Positions 6,951 to 14,496 of a stretch of DNA of 60,412 nucleotides are shown one piece after another. Every line of letters begins with the position of its first letter. Positions within the stretch are counted from its first letter, which is position 1. A program made the translations under genes and the position numbers. Source of the stretch: Bryobacterales bacterium (GTDB lineage: Bacteria > Acidobacteriota > Terriglobia > Bryobacterales > Bryobacteraceae); the NCBI GenBank assembly GCA_003162425.1, contig PMOK01000003.1, positions 8,241 through 68,652 of the forward strand. The letters run 5' to 3'. A model generated the notes under the pieces. That model did no database searches and was not told the origin of the DNA. It worked only from the letters and a program-made list of their open reading frames with translations.

Positions 6951-8924
6951 ATGGAGGTAACCAACCACGAAGTAGGCGAGAGTCATCTGCCCGCTACCAA
7001 CTCGGCGTCAGAAGCGGCTGCCCTCGATATTATCCGGACGGAGACCGTACTCTCCAGGATGCCGGTACATAACCTTGCGAAGCGAGGGAATGTGAACATC
7101 CAAATCCTAAAGACGACCGCCGAGGGCAAGGTCGAGTTGAAGTGGATCGTCTCGTATAGCGACCGGTACGGTCAAGCCCGGCAGCTCGCCTACAAGCTCG
7201 ACACGATCGTCATCAACCATCACATCGATGAGGAGGGGAGGCCACTTCCGAAAATGATCTGCTTAGGGAGCCTCCGCGATATCGCCGATCAGCTTGACCT
7301 CGGTGGCGACACAAACAAAGTCCGTCGCGCCCTCCGCCAAAACGCGAGCGCATTCATAACCGCGAAATTTGAGTATCGGGGAAATGATGGTGCCAAGAAA
7401 ACACTTGAAGCGGATTTTACCCGGTACAGCGTCGTCTTCACTGGCGAGCAACTTCCGGATGGGAGGAGGGCCGACGCGGTGTACATCATTCTGAATGAGC
7501 CATACCGCGAGGTACTCAACAATGCACCGGTCCGGCCCCTCGACCGCGCGTACATGAAAAAGCTTCCGCCAGGCGCACAACGGTTTTACGAAATCATCAG
7601 CTACAAAATCTTTTCTGCCATCAAGAATGAATATCCGCACGCAAAGATACCGTATTCGGAGTACTGCACGTTTTCGGCGCAGATCCGGCACTATGAACGC
7701 CAGCCCGTGCAGGACCAGATGGCAAAAGTAATCCGCCCCCACAAACAATCGGGCTACATCACGGGGGTGCGATATGAACCGACGATTGATGTCGAGAATA
7801 AACCGGACTGGATTCTCTACCTCACACCCGGCCCGAAAGCGCACGCCGAATTCGCCCTCGCGCATGGACGCAAACCTCGCAAGTCGGTTGCAGCCGCCGG
7901 GACTGAAGTAGGGAACCAGCAATCGCACGGCCCACGGTCCGCGCCGCGCGAACACCCACGAAAACCTTTACCGACCTCCGCACAACCGACATTCGATCCC
8001 CAGCTCATCGCCGAGTTCACACTCCGCGGCATCACGGAACAGAAAGCCGTGGAGCTTCTCTCGAAACTACAGCCCGGCCAGGATATACTTGCGCAACTCG
8101 AAAGCGCGGAGCAAACAGTTCAGCAACTCCAAAACACTGCCAATCCAGTCCGGAACCCCGCCGGCTTCTATATCAGCCTCATCGAACGCAACACGCCCGT
8201 GCCTGACGGCTTCGAAACGAACGCCAAGCGTAAGGCGCGCGAGGACAAGGAACGAAAGGAACGGGAACGACGCGCAGCCGAAGACGCCCGCGAAGAGATC
8301 GAATGGGAATATAACAGGTACTGCGCCGCAGAGGTTGATCGCTACATCCAAGCGAACCCCGCCGAGTTTGAGTCTCTCAAGAATGCAAAGGCGGCCGAGG
8401 ATCGTACGATGCGCCCGACCTCATGGCCTGGACTTACCGAAACCACCGCTAGAATTGCCGCGAGAAGCGCCATCCAACAGAAGCTGTCCCTCCTTACCTT
8501 CGAGGAATTCGTGAACCACCAAAAACAAGGAGCTAATTTTTCTTTGAAACCAGTTGCGGTCTCCCCGGACTTTGATTCACCCCCCGCAGATTTGCAACCT
8601 GAACTCTTAAATCCAGACTCGGCATCCGAGTTACTGATGGAGACTGAGCTCGCAATCGAGAAGGTACCTCACGGCACCGAAGAGGCAAAAGACACGGCGC
8701 CGGAGCCGATGACCGTCGCGCCAGCACCCGACGAAATATTTATTGACCAGGCTGGCCCAGCGACCATCGGAGATGCACCCGCCGCCACCGTGGACAGGGG
8801 AGAAGTGATCCACCTTTCGCCAGAGTCGGCAACCTCGCCAGCTCTGGAACCCATAATCGAACTGGCCGCCGAACCGATGGAAGTAGAACCTGGGAGCGAC
8901 GCGACCGGGACGCGCCTGGTGTGA
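6951..8924 (+). CDS. Iteron-binding plasmid replication initiator (Rep)
   Basis: A 657-aa protein encoded directly after the iterons. Residues about 20-310 form the likely initiator core: MPVHNLAKRGNVNI, a strand-rich segment, a helix-turn-helix region (MICLGSLRDIADQLDLGG followed by NKVRRALRQNAS), and a second winged-helix-like region (LPPGAQRFYEIISYKIFS, IPYSEYCTFSAQIRHYERQ). A charged coiled-coil follows (about 420-450, rich in Arg, Lys and Glu), then a long acidic Pro/Ala-rich tail. Two winged helices are the usual plan of iteron initiators, which bind the repeats and open the AT-rich DNA. Overall length is well above that of small RepA/TrfA proteins because of the tail. The ATG lies directly after AAAGAA, with poor spacing, so the true start could be slightly downstream. 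Confidence 0.75.
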   Translation: MEVTNHEVGESHLPATNSASEAAALDIIRTETVLSRMPVHNLAKRGNVNIQILKTTAEGKVELKWIVSYSDRYGQARQLAYKLDTIVINHHIDEEGRPLPKMICLGSLRDIADQLDLGGDTNKVRRALRQNASAFITAKFEYRGNDGAKKTLEADFTRYSVVFTGEQLPDGRRADAVYIILNEPYREVLNNAPVRPLDRAYMKKLPPGAQRFYEIISYKIFSAIKNEYPHAKIPYSEYCTFSAQIRHYERQPVQDQMAKVIRPHKQSGYITGVRYEPTIDVENKPDWILYLTPGPKAHAEFALAHGRKPRKSVAAAGTEVGNQQSHGPRSAPREHPRKPLPTSAQPTFDPQLIAEFTLRGITEQKAVELLSKLQPGQDILAQLESAEQTVQQLQNTANPVRNPAGFYISLIERNTPVPDGFETNAKRKAREDKERKERERRAAEDAREEIEWEYNRYCAAEVDRYIQANPAEFESLKNAKAAEDRTMRPTSWPGLTETTARIAARSAIQQKLSLLTFEEFVNHQKQGANFSLKPVAVSPDFDSPPADLQPELLNPDSASELLMETELAIEKVPHGTEEAKDTAPEPMTVAPAPDEIFIDQAGPATIGDAPAATVDRGEVIHLSPESATSPALEPIIELAAEPMEVEPGSDATGTRLV

Positions 8925-8953
8925 CGGCCAACAGACTCTTTCAAAGAGGCGAC

Positions 8954-8981
8954 TTGCCCGAACGGAAGAATCCTTTATAGT
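8954..8981 (+). promoter_or_regulatory. Promoter of the small zinc-finger gene
   Basis: TTGCCC at 8954-8959 and TATAGT at 8976-8981, 16 bp apart, 34 bp before the ATG at 9016. TATAGT also serves as the -10 at 49391, so it may be a favoured variant in this genome. Confidence 0.45.
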
Positions 8982-9015
8982 TATTCCAACCCCACGCGGG
9001 CACCACCCAAGGTCC

Positions 9016-9231
9016 ATGCCAGACACCTCATCCGATCCCTTCAATCCGATCCCGTCGAATGCAAACGACGAGATGAACAAACTGAGGGAATCGATACCGA
9101 CGAAGGACCGGTGTTCGAGCTGCGATGGGTTCGGTATGATCATGGACCGGTTTCTGCGGACCTATCGCATCTGCCAGCAATGCGGCGGGACCGGAAGAAA
9201 TAATCCGGCGGACGACAAGTCCCGCCCGTAA
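9016..9231 (+). CDS. Small DnaJ-type zinc-ribbon protein
   Basis: A 71-aa protein with two CxxCxGxG-like motifs, CSSCDGFG and CQQCGGTG, about 20 residues apart, which together can bind one zinc as in the cysteine-rich region of DnaJ. There is no J domain. Single zinc ribbons of this kind occur in small plasmid and phage proteins and may mediate protein or DNA contacts. It follows rep by 91 bp and has its own promoter-like sequence. The N-terminal 28 residues are polar and probably disordered. The exact role cannot be told from sequence. Confidence 0.7.
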   Translation: MPDTSSDPFNPIPSNANDEMNKLRESIPTKDRCSSCDGFGMIMDRFLRTYRICQQCGGTGRNNPADDKSRP

Positions 9232-9275
9232 AGAAAAACGATTTTCACACCACCACCCTCTCAACCTCTGTATCC

Positions 9276-9923
9276 ATGCTGAACTCATTTACGAAGCAAC
9301 GGCCGTTAATATTCTCTACCCTCCTCGGGATCATTGGAATCGCCTTTGGAGCACATATCGTGTTCGCCGCACCCTTGAACTTCGCGACGGCAGAATCGAT
9401 CTCGATAGTCTCGCCGGCCACCACCCTCACGATCGCGACTGGTTCAGCGGCCGACGTGCTGCAAGTGAACGCGACGAGCGTCGCGGTAACGCTCTCATCA
9501 TCAACGGGCGGCACCTTCACCCTTATCTCGCCATCGTATGATTTATCGGTCGCAACATCGAGCGGCGGCGGCACCGTGGCGACCTCTTGCAGCACGCAAG
9601 GCGTCGTGAGCACGACGATCTCGCAATCGACCGGATCAACGGTCTACACGATCACGCCGGGTGGAACAACCTGCTCAGGGAGCGTTGGCCTGCCCGTCAT
9701 TAACTCCTTTTCGGCAAATCCATCCTCCATCACCGCGGGGCAATCGTCGCTTCTTTCCTGGACCGTGACGAACGCTTCCACAACGTCGCTCGATAACGGC
9801 ATTGGGACCGTGACGAATGAAACTTCCACATCAGCGAGCCCATCACGGTTGGTCGTCCGGGTATCCTGTAAACCTGGTCAGGTGCGAGCGCGAGAATCGT
9901 TTGCCAGTCCTGAATCCAGGTAG
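9276..9923 (+). pseudogene. Secreted Ig-like protein, C-terminally truncated
   Basis: The N-terminus has a signal peptide (hydrophobic core FSTLLGIIGIAFGAHIVFA, cleavage after AAP or nearby). A Thr/Ser-rich beta region follows, then the start of an Ig-like repeat (INSFSANPSSITAGQSSLLS, then WTVTNAST). In related proteins this repeat continues through GIGTVT...S to a Tyr-containing strand. Here the sequence turns abruptly into Arg-rich residues around 9838, exactly where the opposite-strand ParA gene loses its own family sequence. The open frame runs to 9923, but its last 25 or so codons are antisense to parA and not native. So the gene lost its 3' end in a rearrangement. Confidence 0.65.
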
Positions 9924-10533
9924 CCAGCGTGTGGCCCAGGGTCTTCAGCGCTCGCACGGAAAATACATCGCATGCAGCTGGAACGATCAGGTAATCGCAG
10001 TCGAGTAAGATACTCCGGTTCAGGGGGCCGATATTTGGGCCGGAATCGAAAAATACGAAATCGACGTCGAGGGCTTCCGCAACATCGTTGACCACCGCGC
10101 TGAGCGCCGCCGTTCCCCTAAAACCCTTGACCTTTCGCTGTAAGCAGTCTGCCCACAGCTGGTTAAGTTCTGATTCGAAATCGCTCAGGCGGATGTCGCC
10201 GGGAAGTAAGTGCAGATTCGGTACGCTCAATTCCTTAGAGGGAATGAGTTTAATGTCACCCTCTGCCTCCACGATTGGCTTTACCGCTGACCACAGTGTT
10301 TCTCCATTAGGACCGTCAGATTGATCAAGAAGATTGTCGACCACCTTGTCTTCGAGAAGGTAGGATGTGAGGTTGCATTGCGGGTCTGAATCAACCAGAA
10401 GCACACCTTTTCCAAGGGAGCCCAGCGCAGCCGCGACATTCAAGGTGAGCGTTGTTTTGCCTACGCCGCCCTTATGGTTGAAAATCGCGATTCGTTTCGC
10501 GCGATGACGGCGCCGAAGTGGAGAGGATGCCAT
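9730..10533 (-). pseudogene. ParA-family partition ATPase, C-terminally truncated
   Basis: A Walker-type partition ATPase. The deviant Walker A is HKGGVGKTT (about residues 20-28), followed by VLLVDSDPQCNLTSYLLED, and Walker B/switch sequence VDFVFFDSGPNIGPLNRSIL with CDYLIVPAACDVFSVRAL. This is the long ParA branch found with many integrative elements. The family normally continues after PGRP with a segment like GYIPQRFRVY. Here it changes after GRPTVMG (about 9838) into unrelated residues shared antisense with the Ig-like gene. The nucleotide-binding part is intact, but the C-terminal helices are missing, so function is doubtful. Forms an operon with the gene at 10557 (23-bp gap). Confidence 0.8.
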
Positions 10534-10556
10534 CTAATAAGATCTCCGCCGATGAC

Positions 10557-11135
10557 TCAAGGCTTCGCTTTTGCGCCCCTCTTTGATTTCCAACGACGCG
10601 CGGGCGCCATGGTGTCCTTCGCAGCTTCATAGTTCGGAAGCGCCTGAACGTAGCGTTCTCCTGCCGCGCTGATCTGCTTCGTTCCTTTCCCTGCGGGCGC
10701 CAGGTAGCCGTACTGTGACGCATTGTTTACGGCCACCGTTGCGTTCGCAAGCTTTCGCTGCGCTGCCTCAGTGTTGATCTTGCTGATATCGAGTGTTGTG
10801 AATTCTGGTGTATCTCGATAATGAGTCAGGTAGAATGCTAAGCAGGCAACACGTTCAACGTCCGTTCGAGGTTGTTTTTCGTTCAGGAATTGCTTCGGCG
10901 TCTGTGCTCGATCAGCAGAGAAGTTCGACTCGATGGCGGGCGAACGAGGTACCTCGTTCTCACTAAACGATCTCCCATCACCTGGGTTCGACGCTGACAG
11001 AGGCGTTGCTTCCAACTGAAAGAACGTTCCTATTGTTCGGTATATCCGCTTACGCACATCAGGTTCCAGCTTCTTCATGGACGAGATAATCTGACTGAGA
11101 ACTTCGGCGTCGTCCGTCAGCGGCTCATTGGGCAC
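10557..11135 (-). CDS. ParA-partner protein, probable DNA-binding
   Basis: A 192-aa protein. The GTG at 11135 is chosen because GGAGG lies six bases upstream. The N-terminal 50 residues are helical (DAEVLSQIISSMKKLEPDVRKRIYRTIGTFF), then a low-complexity linker, then a conserved-looking C-terminal domain starting at PRTDVERVACLAFYLTHYRD and running through LDISKINTEAAQ and YLAPAGKGTKQISAAGERYV. The last part resembles a winged-helix domain. Position immediately upstream of parA on the same strand suggests the centromere-binding or adaptor partner of the partition system (inference). I do not know a firm family name. Confidence 0.65.
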   Translation of the reverse strand: MPNEPLTDDAEVLSQIISSMKKLEPDVRKRIYRTIGTFFQLEATPLSASNPGDGRSFSENEVPRSPAIESNFSADRAQTPKQFLNEKQPRTDVERVACLAFYLTHYRDTPEFTTLDISKINTEAAQRKLANATVAVNNASQYGYLAPAGKGTKQISAAGERYVQALPNYEAAKDTMAPARRWKSKRGAKAKP

Positions 11136-11327
11136 TGTGCACCTCCACATTTCAAGGAGAACCCTCAATTGTATGTCTTGCGACGCGATGAGATCAATTA
11201 TTCATGTGAGGGGCTCCATTGGAAATGCCAGAGACGGGTGCCTCTTTTGCCCCTTTCACGGTGCTCACCTTTCCCGAAAATCGACGAATGCGTTGGCTGC
11301 GACACGTCCTTCAAATTCTAAATTGTT

Positions 11328-11513
11328 CTAGATCACAATCCGCTCCACCTCATCGAGCGTGATTTCGTCGTCCGTCCGGTCGTAGAGCTTCGTCGTCCGC
11401 GGCGATTCGTGCGCAGCGATCGCCTGGGCGTTCTCGATCGTGCCACCGTTCTCCAGATAGGCAGTGATCCCGGTCGCCCGGAACGTGTGGCAACAGGTGG
11501 AGGAGGGGAGTCC
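11328..11513 (-). pseudogene. Orphan 3' piece of a tyrosine recombinase gene (copy 1)
   Basis: Exactly 186 nt encoding the last 61 residues and stop of a protein nearly identical to the C-terminus of the recombinase at 27253-28227. It contains HTFR (box II), the later His in AAHESPRT and the catalytic Tyr in KLYDRT. The family sequence starts abruptly at the Gly-Leu-Pro codons (GGACTCC) with no 5' part upstream. Differences from the intact copy are mostly silent, which suggests descent from a once functional gene. The frame stays open upstream but reads through unrelated DNA antisense to the HTH gene. Confidence 0.85.
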
Positions 11514-11602
11514 GTCAGCAAGCCGCAGCGAAATGGGTGCACTGGTTTCGAAAGGACGGTAGAGGGCAACTCCGGCGAGTCCAATTCCTGCGCCCCAACC
11601 GG

Positions 11603-13006
11603 TTACTGATCGAATCGGCTCGGCTCGAATCTCAAATCGGTCCATGCTGTGGAAGGTGTCCACATCCGGACCGGAGGCGGGTGGAGGCGCTCCGGGCACT
11701 GTTCAAGCGAATGGTGCAGTTGGCCGCTGCGTTCGAATTCACGGTGCTGCCGGTCATAGAAGGAGCCATACCGCAAGGAAATCGGGTGAATACGAGGTTC
11801 GAGGCCAAAGAGGTAGACCCCGTCAATACCAAGCCCGCCTGCCGAGGTCTCATATTTTGAGAACGCAACCTCGTTATCGCTTACCGTGATATTCAGGACT
11901 GGGGTTTCATACCCATTCACAATCCGGTTTCCCTCTGATCGCGGAAAGACGAGGTAATAGTCGGGGTTGCCATCAGGGCAGCTCGTACACTTATGCCGTG
12001 TTCCCTGCGTTTGGGGCGACGCGGCAAATGGCTTGCTTTCATCGATGAGAGCCGCACTTCCGCTGTCATATTCGTTGTTGAATCCGCCGGCAATGAGGTA
12101 CGTCGCACGAGACGTACGAATCTCGCCGAGCGACCGGATCGTTCCCGTATTCACGTACCGAACGATCCCGTGGCCGTTCGTCGGATCGAGCTCGGCGACG
12201 AACGAGTTCCCCCATTCGTTATGGGCGAGTGCGGCATAGATAACTTTCTTAGTTCCCCGGCTTGAGACGATCAGGTCGAGAACCAGCCACGGCCCATGAA
12301 GCTCATGAGTTCCGAATTGAAAGGTCTCGCGCGGAGTATATGACCACAGCAATTTTCCTCGACTTGAAAAGCAACCGATCTGAAACTCAGTGCCGTCCCT
12401 CTGGTTGGGGCCAAGGGCATACGGTACGATGGCGATAACCTCGCGATCGCCGTCGCCCATAAGGTCCGCCACCCAGGTAAATTGCGTCGGCGGACTCATC
12501 AGGACGGGATTGAGCTTCCTCTCGAAGGCGTGCGTCCAGAGCTTATGGCCATCGCTGTCGAGCGCTATCAAGGATTGGCCACTCAGTCTGGCATCTGCCG
12601 GAGGATGGCCGTACCGCGGAAGCTTAAGGATGATAAGGGCAATGGATAGAACGAGAACCCCCGCGCCGATGCCCGTGGCCACAAACCATTTTGTGAACCG
12701 CCGCCGCGTGGGAAGCACGATTTGGGCAGGCGAGACCTCGGCCCGATCTTTAAGCCAGTGGCTAATCTCCGCACGCGAAGCATAGACACGGCTTCGCTTC
12801 GTGCCTGGAATCCGGTGAACCGGCATTCCCGACCTTTCCCAACGCATGACCGTGCGCTCGTCATGCCCCAGGAACACAGCAATCTCTTTCCAGGACTGGA
12901 GCCGGTCTCCTTGGTCCACTCCCGATAAGGGAGGGTCGGAAGCACCAGGCGTCAGAGTACCACTGGTACCGCGACGAGTACGTTTTCCAGCGCTTTCAGT
13001 CTCCAT
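11603..13006 (-). CDS. Membrane-anchored HTH regulator with extracytoplasmic domain (copy 1)
   Basis: A 467-aa protein from the ATG at 13006. Residues about 36-85 form a MerR/excisionase-like helix-turn-helix (RLQSWKEIAVFLGHDERTVM, RVYASRAEISHWL). One transmembrane helix lies at about 107-128 (WFVATGIGAGVLVLSIALII). The remaining 340 residues are outside the cytoplasm, with repeated Trp/Gly/Asp strands such as LMGDGDREVIAIVPY and FSSRGKLLWSY that resemble a beta-propeller, plus the pair CTSC. Such one-component sensor-regulators are common in Acidobacteria. It is a paralogue of the gene at 20693 along its whole length, and both end 89-95 bp from an orphan recombinase end. Probably senses an external cue and acts on nearby DNA (inference). 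Confidence 0.75.
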   Translation of the reverse strand: METESAGKRTRRGTSGTLTPGASDPPLSGVDQGDRLQSWKEIAVFLGHDERTVMRWERSGMPVHRIPGTKRSRVYASRAEISHWLKDRAEVSPAQIVLPTRRRFTKWFVATGIGAGVLVLSIALIILKLPRYGHPPADARLSGQSLIALDSDGHKLWTHAFERKLNPVLMSPPTQFTWVADLMGDGDREVIAIVPYALGPNQRDGTEFQIGCFSSRGKLLWSYTPRETFQFGTHELHGPWLVLDLIVSSRGTKKVIYAALAHNEWGNSFVAELDPTNGHGIVRYVNTGTIRSLGEIRTSRATYLIAGGFNNEYDSGSAALIDESKPFAASPQTQGTRHKCTSCPDGNPDYYLVFPRSEGNRIVNGYETPVLNITVSDNEVAFSKYETSAGGLGIDGVYLFGLEPRIHPISLRYGSFYDRQHREFERSGQLHHSLEQCPERLHPPPVRMWTPSTAWTDLRFEPSRFDQ

Positions 13007-13037
13007 GTCGGTTCCTGTCACATCCTGACACTTGCCA

Positions 13038-13066
13038 AGTTTATTGAAATCGGCGACAAAGGACAA
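13038..13066 (-). promoter_or_regulatory. Conserved promoter of HTH gene copy 1
   Basis: On the minus strand TTGTCC (complement of 13061-13066), a 17-bp spacer, then TAAACT (complement of 13038-13043). The same hexamers and spacer are repeated before the paralogue at 22131-22159, and the downstream segment TTGGCAAGTGTCAGGATG is conserved too. The start codon at 13006 then has a leader of about 25 nt. Conservation outside codons supports promoter and operator function. Confidence 0.55.
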
Positions 13067-13348
13067 GTCCACACGGAATCTTTCGAGATTTTCGATGTTT
13101 CAGCATTCGCTCGCCATCGCATCCGCTAAAGAGATCTCCTGTCCCATAAATCAGCGCCTACCCAGACCCATGCGTTCCGTCAGCTTCCACACGGTTCCGT
13201 CATCCATTATCCGTTCGGCCCTCGGCATGTTGGTCCCAATGTCTATCGCGGATCGGAAGTCAAAGCTCGAATGCGTCTGCCCAATGATCGCAAGGAGGAA
13301 CATGTCCGTCGTAAAGACACGGCATTTGTTGAGAACGGAGATTCGACC

Positions 13349-14131
13349 TTGAAATACGCTGTGAAGCTCTTGAAAGAGTTGGTCGTTGTTTTCATTCTAT
13401 TCACCGTTTCCGGGATGATGTACGGACAAGTGCGAAGGCCACTCACGTCCGATGATTTGATCAAGATGACGAAGGCCTTTGATGAGCAGACTGTGATCAC
13501 CGCAATTGCCGCGAATGGAGTCTCCTTGGATACCTCCGTCCAAGGGCTCATGATGCTGAAATCAGCCGGCGTTAGTGAAAAGGTCATCAACGCCGCGCTT
13601 TCAGCCGCAGTGCTAAAGTCGCTACCGAACACCACTGAGCAAGACAAGGGAATTCCTGATGAGATCGGGGCCTACGTCATTCTAAAGGACGTCCTAACAC
13701 CTCTCCCAGTGGAGGTCGTTAACTTTAAAACCTCGGGGTTGATTGGTGCTGTGTTCACCTATGGGATAAAGAAGGCAAAGTATGAGGGCACGGTTCCTGG
13801 CAAGAAGAGTTCAACGCAATTAACCACGCCCGTTGCGCTTGTGCTCCGGTGTGCTGACGGCACTGCTCCCACCGAATACCAACTTGTCCCTCTTAATATC
13901 AAAAGCGACAGTCGAGAATTCACCGAGGCCAAGGTCGGCTGGACAGGGGCAAAAGCGGGGGTGAACGACAACGCCATTTCGATGAAGTTCGACAAACTTA
14001 GTCGGAACACTTACAAGACGACCCTCCCAGATTTGAAAAGGGGCGAATATGGCATTTTAGCACCCGGCGCTCTCGCCTCGGCAAACGGCGCCTCATCCGG
14101 CAAGTTGTACACGTTTGGTGTCATTGAGTGA
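13349..14131 (+). CDS. Secreted protein with acidobacterial AxxGxS-repeat domain
   Basis: A 260-aa protein from TTG 13349 (GGAG upstream); an ATG at 13271 in the same frame gives 26 extra polar residues before the signal peptide and is less likely. The signal peptide is LLKELVVVFILFTVSGMMYG. Next comes a short helical domain (about residues 30-85: LTSDDLIKMTKAFDEQTVIT, then SVQGLMMLKSAGVSEKVINA), a motif seen repeatedly in Acidobacteria and repeated as a remnant at 14296-14465. A beta-rich domain of unknown role makes up the rest. Exported to the periplasm or outer membrane. First of three forward genes after HTH copy 1, so possibly controlled by it. Confidence 0.65.
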   Translation: MKYAVKLLKELVVVFILFTVSGMMYGQVRRPLTSDDLIKMTKAFDEQTVITAIAANGVSLDTSVQGLMMLKSAGVSEKVINAALSAAVLKSLPNTTEQDKGIPDEIGAYVILKDVLTPLPVEVVNFKTSGLIGAVFTYGIKKAKYEGTVPGKKSSTQLTTPVALVLRCADGTAPTEYQLVPLNIKSDSREFTEAKVGWTGAKAGVNDNAISMKFDKLSRNTYKTTLPDLKRGEYGILAPGALASANGASSGKLYTFGVIE

Positions 14132-14496
14132 AGTACGAACTGGCACGAAGCCAGCGAACGTAATTTTGGAGATCAGACGACAAGTTTAGGCGCTTCTCGC
14201 CTAACAGCGATGGCACATAAACAATCATCGGCACGGTGGTTAGGAAGTGAGAGCATGGCTATAACTTGCCTGGCCCTGGTGAGGGTGTACTCCGGAATCA
14301 GGATGGCATCGAATTGGCGAAAGCCGGTATTGACGAAGCGACCATCCTCGCGAAGATTTCGAGTTTGAGATGCCAATTCCGCACTTCGACAGACGCCCTC
14401 ATCCAGTTGAAGCAAAGCGGTATGAGCGCGGCTGCATTGAAGGCAGTCGTCGCCGCAGGGAAGGATGAAAAGCGACAGGGAGAGGAGCCCTTTACC
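14132..14496 (+). other. Intergenic stretch with a decayed copy of the preceding domain
   Basis: No gene with a proper start is seen. Between about 14296 and 14465 a frame reads IELAKAGIDEATILAKISSL and then TDALIQLKQSGMSAAALKAV, clearly the same helical motif as in the protein at 13349. It is open into the next gene and could be translated as an N-terminal extension from about 14266, but a better start with signal peptide lies at 14497. Most likely a gene remnant. Confidence 0.5.

Noticed and set aside
13030..13072. N-terminal extension of the HTH-membrane protein (in-frame codons upstream of ATG 13006)
   Set aside because: The conserved DNA there matches a promoter with correct spacing in both copies, and the upstream starts are non-ATG and differ between copies.
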